From: Pseudomonas citrullilanati
GTDB lineage: Bacteria; Pseudomonadota; Gammaproteobacteria; Pseudomonadales; Pseudomonadaceae
Length of the DNA stretch: 64,000 nt
Direction: 5' to 3'
NCBI RefSeq assembly: GCF_030580855.1
Contig: NZ_JAUQOP010000016.1
Location: 1-64,000, forward strand
Shown in pieces: positions 58,315-64,000 of this stretch. Position 1 is the stretch's first letter, and every line of letters begins with the position of its first letter. The translations under genes and the position numbers were made by a program. The notes beneath the pieces are model-generated. The model was not told the DNA's origin. It saw only the letters and a program-made list of their open reading frames with translations, and did not search any database.

Positions 58315-58992
58315 ATGAAACTACTGGTCGTCGAAGACGAGGCGCTGTTGCGTCATCACCTGCAAACCCGTCTTACCGACAGCGGCCACGTGGTGCAGGC
58401 CGTCGCCAACGCCGAAGAGGCCTTGTACCAGGTCGCGGAATTCAACCACGACCTGGCTGTCATCGACCTGGGCCTGCCGGGTATCAGCGGCCTGGAACTG
58501 ATCCGCCGGCTGCGCTCCCAGGACAAGACGTTCCCGATCCTCATCCTGACCGCCCGCGGCAACTGGCAGGACAAGGTCGAGGGCCTGGCCGCCGGGGCCG
58601 ACGACTACGTGGTCAAGCCGTTCCAGTTCGAGGAGCTGGAGGCGCGCCTGAATGCGCTGTTGCGTCGTTCCAGTGGCTTCACCCAGTCGACCATTGTCGC
58701 CGGGCCGTTGCTGCTGGACCTCAACCGCAAGCAGGCGACCCTGGACCAGGAGCCGCTGGCGCTGACCGCCTACGAGTACCGCATCCTCGAATACCTGATG
58801 CGTCATCACCAGCAGGTGGTCGCCAAGGACCGCTTGATGGAACAGTTGTATCCCGATGACGACGAGCGCGATCCGAATGTCATCGAAGTGTTGGTCGGGC
58901 GCCTGCGCCGCAAGCTGGAGGCCCCCAATAGCTTCAAGCCGATCGACACCGTGCGGGGGCTGGGCTACCTGTTCAACGAGCGCTGCCAGTGA
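58315..58992 (+). CDS. phoP: response regulator PhoP
   Basis: 225 residues. Receiver (VVEDEALLRHHLQ, phospho-acceptor in AVIDLGLPGISGLE, YVVKPFQFEELE) and winged helix (YRILEYLMRHHQQVVAKDRL, NVIEVLVGRLRRKLEAPN). Responds to low Mg2+ and cationic peptides through PhoQ. Its stop overlaps the phoQ start by four bases. Confidence 0.95.
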   Translation: MKLLVVEDEALLRHHLQTRLTDSGHVVQAVANAEEALYQVAEFNHDLAVIDLGLPGISGLELIRRLRSQDKTFPILILTARGNWQDKVEGLAAGADDYVVKPFQFEELEARLNALLRRSSGFTQSTIVAGPLLLDLNRKQATLDQEPLALTAYEYRILEYLMRHHQQVVAKDRLMEQLYPDDDERDPNVIEVLVGRLRRKLEAPNSFKPIDTVRGLGYLFNERCQ

Positions 58993-60335
58993 TTCGTTCG
59001 CTACGAGTGCGGTTGATGCTGGCCGCCATGACCCTGGCGGTGTTGTTCATGCTGGCGTTGTTGCCGGCCATGCAGGGCGCGTTCAGCCTGGCGTTGCAGG
59101 AATCCATCGAGCAGCGCCTGGCGTCGGACGTGACCACGCTGATTTCCGCCGCCCGGGTGGAGAACAACCACTTGAAGATGCCGGCGCAACTGCCCGACGA
59201 GCGCTTCAACCTCGCCGATGCCCGGCTGCTGGGCTACATCTATGACCGCGATGGGCGGCTGGTGTGGCGGTCGAAGGCGACCCGGGAAGAAAACATCAAC
59301 TACACCCCGCGCTACGACGGCCAGGGCAACCAGTTCGCGCGGATCCGCGAGAACGACGGCCAGGAATTTTTCGTCTATGACGTCGAGATCCAACTGCTCG
59401 GTGGCCAGAGCGCGGCGTTCAGTATCGTCACCCTGCAACCGGTGCGCGACTACGAGGTGACCCTGCAAGAGCTGCGGGACAATCTCTACCTGGGCTTCGG
59501 CGCGGCCCTGCTGGTGTTGCTGGCGCTGTTGTGGATCGGCCTGACCTGGGGCCTGCGGGCCCTGCGGCGCCTGAGCCAGGAGCTGGACGAAATCGAAAGC
59601 GGGGCCCGGGACAGCCTCAGCACCGAGCACCCCCGGGAGCTGTTGCGCCTGACCGGTTCCCTCAACCGCTTGCTGTACAGCGAGCGCGAGCAGCGCAGCC
59701 GCTACCGTGACTCCCTCGATGACCTGGCCCACAGCCTGAAAACCCCGCTGGCGGTGTTGCAGGGCGTCAGCGAAGACATGGCCCGGCGCCCCGCGGACCG
59801 GGAGCAGGCCTGGGTGCTGCAAGCCCAGATCGAGCGCATGAGCCAGCAGATAGGCTATCAGTTGCAGCGCGCCAGCCTGCGCAAGAGCGGGCTGGTGCGC
59901 CATCAGGTGCCCTTGCGCCCGGTGTTGCAAAGCCTGTGCGACACCCTGGACAAGGTCTACCGCGATAAACGGGTCGATGTCGGGTTCGACCTGCCGGAGC
60001 ACTGCCAGGTGCCGATCGAGCAGGGCGCCTTGTTGGAAATGCTCGGCAACCTGCTGGAAAACGCCTATCGCCTCTGCCTGGGGGCCGTGCGCGTCAGCGT
60101 CCACCAGACCCACGGCGGCACGGAGCTGTGCGTGGAGGACGATGGGCCGGGCGTGCCGCCGGATCAGCGGGCGAGGATTCTCCAGCGCGGTGAACGGCTG
60201 GACCGCCAGCACCCGGGGCAGGGGATTGGCCTGGCGGTGGTCAAGGACATCATCGAAAGCTATGGCGCCCGGCTGACCCTAGGGGATTCGGAACTGGGCG
60301 GGGCGGCGTTCCGGATTCATTTTCCGGTGGTTTGA
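58989..60335 (+). CDS. phoQ: sensor histidine kinase PhoQ
   Basis: 448 residues, GTG start in a GTGA overlap with phoP. First helix LMLAAMTLAVLFMLALLPAM, a periplasmic sensor domain (LLGYIYDRDGRLVWRSKATR, then YDVEIQLLGGQSAAFSIVTL), a second helix (LYLGFGAALLVLLALLWIGL), HAMP, phospho-acceptor in DDLAHSLKTPLAVLQ, HATPase with EMLGNLLENAYRLCLG and DDGPGVPPDQ. Senses Mg2+ in the periplasm. Confidence 0.95.
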   Translation: MIRSLRVRLMLAAMTLAVLFMLALLPAMQGAFSLALQESIEQRLASDVTTLISAARVENNHLKMPAQLPDERFNLADARLLGYIYDRDGRLVWRSKATREENINYTPRYDGQGNQFARIRENDGQEFFVYDVEIQLLGGQSAAFSIVTLQPVRDYEVTLQELRDNLYLGFGAALLVLLALLWIGLTWGLRALRRLSQELDEIESGARDSLSTEHPRELLRLTGSLNRLLYSEREQRSRYRDSLDDLAHSLKTPLAVLQGVSEDMARRPADREQAWVLQAQIERMSQQIGYQLQRASLRKSGLVRHQVPLRPVLQSLCDTLDKVYRDKRVDVGFDLPEHCQVPIEQGALLEMLGNLLENAYRLCLGAVRVSVHQTHGGTELCVEDDGPGVPPDQRARILQRGERLDRQHPGQGIGLAVVKDIIESYGARLTLGDSELGGAAFRIHFPVV

Positions 60336-60363
60336 CTTGAACATTTCGTTGTGTGCGGGCCTC

Positions 60364-60490
60364 TGTGGCGAGGGGATTTATCGTTGGGCTGCGTAGCAGC
60401 CCCCAAACAGACAACTCGGTGTGCCAGGTAGCTGGAGTCACTGCTTTAGGGCCGCTGCGCAGCCCAACGGGGATAAATCCCCTCGCCACA
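60364..60490. repeat. interspersed palindromic repeat, GGGGATTTATCCCC family, copy 3
   Basis: TGTGGCGAGGGGATTTATCG with inverted GGATAAATCCCCTCGCCACA; the left arm lacks a few bases of the CCCC core. Between phoQ and the AraC gene. Confidence 0.9.
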
Positions 60491-60525
60491 CGGGGCAGCA
60501 CCCCGCAGGAACTGGAAGTCACCAC

Positions 60526-61524
60526 TCAAATCTCCTGCTCTCGATAAGCCCCCGGCGTCACCCCCGTCCACTTCTTGAACGCCCGATGGAACGCCGACGG
60601 TTCCGAGAATCCCAGTTGCTCGGCAATCTGCTGCAACGACAACTGTGCCTGGCCCAGGTGATAGATGGCGATATCCCGCCGCAACTGATCCTTGAGCGCC
60701 TGGAAACTGGTGCCTTCCTCGCGCAGGTGCCGGCGCAACGTCTGGGGGCTGATGTGCAGGTGGGCCGCCACGCTGTCCAGGTCGGGCCAGCGGGCCGTGT
60801 CGCGGCTGAGCAGGCGGCGCAGCTGGCTGCTCAGGCTGTGGCCATCGTCCGGGCGCGACAGCAGGTCGGCGGGGGAGCGTTCGAGGAAGTGCTTGAGGGT
60901 GCGTTCGTCCTGCAACAAGGGCATGTCCAGGTAGCGGCTGTGGAACAACAGGCTGCTGGCGGGCGCCTCGAACACCTGCGCGCAGGGGAACAGCAAGTCG
61001 TACTCGGCGGCGTGGGCGGGCTTGGCATAGCTGAAGGTCGCCTGCTCCAGGCCGATCCGCTGGCCGATCAGCCAACTGCCGAGGCGATGCCAGATCACCA
61101 GCAGGCTTTCGCTCAGGAAATGATCCGGGTCCCACAATGTCGAGTCGTCCAGTACCAGCCGGACCCGCTCGCCTTCGGTTTCCAGCGTCAGCCGCGGGGC
61201 GTCGGGGAACAGGCCGTAGAACAACAGGCCGCGCTGGAGCGCCTTGCCCAGGGTGCGGCAGTGGATCAACGCGTGGCACATCATCGCAAACGTCCCGGGT
61301 TTACTCGGCGCCCGGCCGAACCCGAGGTATTCGTCATCCAGTTGTTGCCACAGCGCCTGCAACAAGCGCGCGAACTGTTCCGGCGCGATGCGCGCCCGTG
61401 ACTCTTCCAACAGCTCGGGGCTGATGCCCAGTTGTTGCAGCAGGGGCAGGTAATCGAACCCTTGTCGCCGCGCGCCGCCCAGGGCTGCGCGGGCGAAATG
61501 GCTGGCGATCGTGCGTTGGCGCAT
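60526..61524 (-). CDS. AraC-family transcriptional regulator
   Basis: 332 residues. N-terminal Arabinose_bd-like domain (GFDYLPLLQQLGISPELLEE) of the OruR/VirF-like class, C-terminal HTH: LDSVAAHLHISPQTLRRHLR and LQQIAEQLGFSEPSAFHRAF, with a final FKKWTGVTPGAYR. It is transcribed away from dctA, sharing a 333-bp intergenic region. Target unknown. Confidence 0.87.
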   Translation of the reverse strand: MRQRTIASHFARAALGGARRQGFDYLPLLQQLGISPELLEESRARIAPEQFARLLQALWQQLDDEYLGFGRAPSKPGTFAMMCHALIHCRTLGKALQRGLLFYGLFPDAPRLTLETEGERVRLVLDDSTLWDPDHFLSESLLVIWHRLGSWLIGQRIGLEQATFSYAKPAHAAEYDLLFPCAQVFEAPASSLLFHSRYLDMPLLQDERTLKHFLERSPADLLSRPDDGHSLSSQLRRLLSRDTARWPDLDSVAAHLHISPQTLRRHLREEGTSFQALKDQLRRDIAIYHLGQAQLSLQQIAEQLGFSEPSAFHRAFKKWTGVTPGAYREQEI

Positions 61525-61581
61525 GGCAAGAAAATCCGTCCGTTAAGCGGGCGATGGTAGCAGCGCGAAGGACTTGGACAA

Positions 61582-61595
61582 GGCGGATATCCGCC
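61582..61595. promoter_or_regulatory. upstream activator-like palindrome 1 of dctA
   Basis: GGCGGATATCCGCC, a perfect 14-bp palindrome 133 bp upstream of the dctA -24 element. Confidence 0.55.
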
Positions 61596-61622
61596 AAATT
61601 CCGGAGCGGGAAGCGGCCAGTG

Positions 61623-61636
61623 GGCGGAAAACCGCC
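61623..61636. promoter_or_regulatory. upstream activator-like palindrome 2 of dctA
   Basis: GGCGGAAAACCGCC: same half-sites (GGCGG/CCGCC) and length as palindrome 1, with centres 41 bp apart (about four helical turns), as for tandem sites of a sigma-54 activator such as DctD. Confidence 0.55.
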
Positions 61637-61714
61637 ACCCCGAACGCCCTGTTTAAACCCCTGTGGAATCCGCCGGCCCGTCTGCTATACCGGATGTAGG
61701 CGATTTCGCAAAAA

Positions 61715-61730
61715 TGGCACGCGCTTTGCG
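61715..61730 (+). promoter_or_regulatory. sigma-54 promoter of dctA
   Basis: TGGCACGCGCTTTGCG has exact TGGCAC-N5-TTGC and GG-N10-GC spacing, 128 bp before the dctA ATG. Confidence 0.9.
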
Positions 61731-61857
61731 ATGTGTTAGGTAGGTCTGCCGCGTGCAGCCGACAAAACAAATCCCTCCAGTGCAGGAGGGTTCGCAATTG
61801 AGGTTTCGTCGACGACAGGTGGATGTTGTCGCACGGGACGCTTGAGGAAGGTTTGCC

Positions 61858-63195
61858 ATGACGACTCGTCAGCCCCTGTACAAATCCCTGTATTTCCAGG
61901 TGATCGTAGCCATTGCCATCGGTATTTTGCTCGGCCACTTCTACCCGCAGACCGGTGTTGCCCTCAAGCCGTTCGGTGACGGGTTCATCAAACTGATCAA
62001 AATGGTCATTGCCCCGATCATCTTCTGTACCGTCGTCAGCGGTATCGCCGGCATGCAGAACATGAAGTCGGTCGGCAAGACGGGCGGCTATGCGCTGCTG
62101 TACTTCGAGATCGTCTCCACCATCGCCCTGTTGATCGGCCTGGTCGTGGTCAACGTCGTGCAACCGGGTAACGGCATGCACATCGACGTGACGACCCTGG
62201 ACACCAGCAAGATCGCCGGCTTCATCTCCGCCGGTAAAGACCAGAGCATCATCGCCTTCATCCTCAACGTGATCCCCAACACCATCGTCGGCGCGTTCGC
62301 CAACGGCGATATCCTGCAAGTGCTGATGTTCTCGGTGCTCTTCGGTTTCGCCCTGCATCGCCTGGGTGCCTACGGCAAGCCGGTACTGGACTTCATCGAC
62401 CGTTTCGCCCACGTCATGTTCATCATCATCAACATGATCATGAAACTGGCTCCCCTGGGTGCGTTCGGTGCCATGGCCTTCACCATCGGCGCCTACGGTG
62501 TCGGTTCGCTGGTGCAACTGGGCCAGCTGATGATCTGCTTCTACATCACCTGCGTGGTGTTCGTGCTGGTCGTGCTGGGTGCCATCTGCCGTGCCCACGG
62601 CTTTAGCGTGATCAAGCTGGTTCGCTACATCCGTGAAGAGCTGCTGATCGTGCTGGGCACTTCCTCGTCGGAATCGGCCCTGCCACGCATGCTGATCAAG
62701 ATGGAACGCCTGGGTGCCAAGAAATCCGTGGTCGGCCTGGTCATCCCGACAGGCTACTCGTTCAACCTCGACGGTACGTCGATCTACCTGACCATGGCCG
62801 CGGTGTTCATCGCCCAGGCCACCGACACCCACATGGACATTACCCACCAGATCACCCTGCTGCTGGTGTTGCTGCTGTCGTCCAAGGGCGCTGCCGGCGT
62901 GACCGGTAGTGGCTTCATCGTACTGGCCGCCACCCTGTCGGCCGTGGGTCACCTGCCGGTGGCCGGCCTGGCGCTGATCCTGGGTATCGACCGCTTCATG
63001 TCCGAAGCCCGTGCCCTGACCAACCTGGTGGGCAACGCCGTTGCCACGATCGTGGTTGCCAAGTGGGTCAAGGAGCTGGATGAAGACCAACTGCATGCCG
63101 AGCTGGCTTCCGGTGGTCGCGGCATCTCCGACGTCCGTGAAGACGACGAGCAGATCGTGGCGGCTGAATCGTCTGCCCCTGGCGTCGTGAAGTAA
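61858..63195 (+). CDS. dctA: C4-dicarboxylate/H+ symporter DctA
   Basis: 445 residues; imports succinate, fumarate and malate across the inner membrane. The glutamate/dicarboxylate symporter fold is evident: [20 protein letters not shown], then [20 protein letters not shown] (the serine-rich SSS hairpin), [20 protein letters not shown] and [20 protein letters not shown]. The ATG has GAGGAAGG upstream. Expression is predicted to be sigma-54 dependent, as known for dctA. Confidence 0.96.
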   Translation: MTTRQPLYKSLYFQVIVAIAIGILLGHFYPQTGVALKPFGDGFIKLIKMVIAPIIFCTVVSGIAGMQNMKSVGKTGGYALLYFEIVSTIALLIGLVVVNVVQPGNGMHIDVTTLDTSKIAGFISAGKDQSIIAFILNVIPNTIVGAFANGDILQVLMFSVLFGFALHRLGAYGKPVLDFIDRFAHVMFIIINMIMKLAPLGAFGAMAFTIGAYGVGSLVQLGQLMICFYITCVVFVLVVLGAICRAHGFSVIKLVRYIREELLIVLGTSSSESALPRMLIKMERLGAKKSVVGLVIPTGYSFNLDGTSIYLTMAAVFIAQATDTHMDITHQITLLLVLLLSSKGAAGVTGSGFIVLAATLSAVGHLPVAGLALILGIDRFMSEARALTNLVGNAVATIVVAKWVKELDEDQLHAELASGGRGISDVREDDEQIVAAESSAPGVVK

Positions 63196-63213
63196 TCTGC
63201 ACGTTGCAATGAA

Positions 63214-63237
63214 AAACCCGCTTCGGCGGGTTTTTTT
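63214..63237 (+). terminator. terminator after dctA
   Basis: AAACCCGC-TTC-GGCGGGTTT stem followed by TTTT. Confidence 0.88.
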
Positions 63238-63284
63238 ATTGCGCCTCGTTTTCAGCCTAGAGTGTTTTGTGGTGAGAGCGCTTT

Positions 63285-63410
63285 TGTGGCGAGGGGATTT
63301 ATCCCCGCTGGGCTACGCAGTAGCCCCCTGCGTCTGATCCGACACGCCGGGTGGCAGATGAAATCCTGGGGGCGCTGCGCGCCCCAACGGGGATAAATCC
63401 CCTCGCCACA
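63285..63410. repeat. interspersed palindromic repeat, GGGGATTTATCCCC family, copy 4
   Basis: TGTGGCGAGGGGATTTATCC with inverted GGATAAATCCCCTCGCCACA. It is followed at 63413-63444 by a short direct repeat of GGATCCGTGGCA. Confidence 0.9.
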
Positions 63411-63542
63411 AAGGATCCGTGGCACCACAAGGGATCCGTGGCAGCACTGAGCGCAATGGTCATCTCTTGTGACACCTGCGGTGATTGCCCCACCGCCAAC
63501 CCCTGCCTAGTCTTCAGCCATCACCCCCGTCGGAGATCGCCC

Positions 63543-64000
63543 ATGCAAGGCCCACTGGCATCGCTCAAGGTTCTGGACTTCTCGACCCTGCTGCCCGGCC
63601 CGTTCGCCTCGTTGCTGCTGGCCGACATGGGCGCCGAGGTGCTGCGCATCGAGTCGCCGACCCGGCCGGACCTGTTGCGGATATTGCCGCCCCATGACCA
63701 AGGGGTTTCGGCCAGCCACGCCTACCTCAACCGCAACAAGCGCAGCCTTGCCCTGGACCTCAAGCAGCCGCAGGCGCGGGCGGTGATCGAGGCCTTGCTC
63801 GCCGACCACGACATCCTGCTGGAACAGTTCCGCCCCGGAGTCATGGAGCGGCTGGGCCTGGGGTACGACGCGCTGAAGGCCATCAATCCGCGGCTGATCT
63901 ACGTGTCGATCACCGGCTATGGCCAGACCGGGCCATACAAGGACCGCGCCGGCCACGACATCAACTACCTCGCCGTGGCGGGCCTGGCCAGCCATACCGG
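63543..64000 (+). CDS. CoA-transferase family III (CaiB/BaiF), 5' part
   Basis: The first 152 codons, cut by the window edge. MQGPLASLKVLDFSTLLPGP and FASLLLADMGAEVLRIESP open the family fold; LNRNKRSLALDLKQPQARA and EQFRPGVMERLGLGYDAL follow, and YVSITGYGQTGPYKDRAGHD contains the catalytic aspartate region. Such enzymes move CoA between carboxylic acids or racemise 2-methylacyl-CoA; substrate unknown. Confidence 0.9.
   Translation, partial: MQGPLASLKVLDFSTLLPGPFASLLLADMGAEVLRIESPTRPDLLRILPPHDQGVSASHAYLNRNKRSLALDLKQPQARAVIEALLADHDILLEQFRPGVMERLGLGYDALKAINPRLIYVSITGYGQTGPYKDRAGHDINYLAVAGLASHT

Overview
The window is chromosomal DNA from a fluorescent Pseudomonas (P. fluorescens group). The evidence is high G+C coding sequence, gene orders known from Pseudomonas (aruFGDB-x-aruE / ltaE / alaS-lysC-rsmA; flgZ-flgN-flgM-flgA-cheV-cheR-flgBCDE; oprH-phoP-phoQ), and many copies of two interspersed palindromic repeat families typical of this group. 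The species cannot be fixed from sequence reading alone.

Layout. 1-242: a broken left edge with C16 and C40 homopolymers that look like an assembly artefact. 243-7127: the arginine succinyltransferase (AST) operon aruF-aruG-aruD-aruB-(small ORF)-aruE, with a 0.54-kb array of 39-bp tandem repeats between aruD and aruB. 7237-8008: lumazine synthase under an FMN riboswitch (minus strand). 8274-13744: ltaE, alaS, lysC, rsmA. 13807-17596: four tRNA genes (Ser-GCU, two identical Arg-ACG, Arg-CCU) around a small exported protein, the Mg2+ channel gene mgtE and the regulator gene amrZ. 17769-21507: a polyamine-type binding protein, an FAD amine oxidase, a cupin and an AraC regulator carrying a SnoaL-like domain.

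21794-35788 is the accessory part. It holds a two-partner-secretion contact-dependent inhibition locus in the order cdiB-cdiC-cdiA-cdiI: a transporter, an HlyC-like lysine acyltransferase, a 3073-residue CdiA ending in an Endonuclea_NS_2-type nuclease, and a YezG-like immunity protein. Two solitary PoNe-type immunity (PoNi) paralogues follow, separated by a MITE-like element. The nuclease tip and its immunity gene are clearly more A+T-rich than the rest, as expected for a swapped toxin-immunity cassette.

36102-49242: a TPR response regulator/soluble kinase pair, a glutamine-synthetase-like gene, an MFS transporter, then flagellar and chemotaxis genes with recognisable sigma-28 and sigma-54 promoters. 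flgF does not follow flgE. Instead nrdA (minus strand, without nrdB beside it) ends in the same intergenic gap, which suggests a rearrangement junction. 53284-64000: an RstAB-like two-component pair, a PcpS-type phosphopantetheinyl transferase, a dienelactone hydrolase, oprH-phoP-phoQ behind a tandem PhoP-type box, an AraC regulator, dctA with a sigma-54 promoter and two upstream palindromes, and the first part of a CoA-transferase gene cut by the right edge.

The best candidates for something unusual are the cdiBCAI locus with its acyltransferase and orphan PoNi genes, the REP-bounded 39-bp array inside the AST operon, and the flgE/nrdA junction. All functions are inferred from sequence reading and remembered family features; no database search was run.
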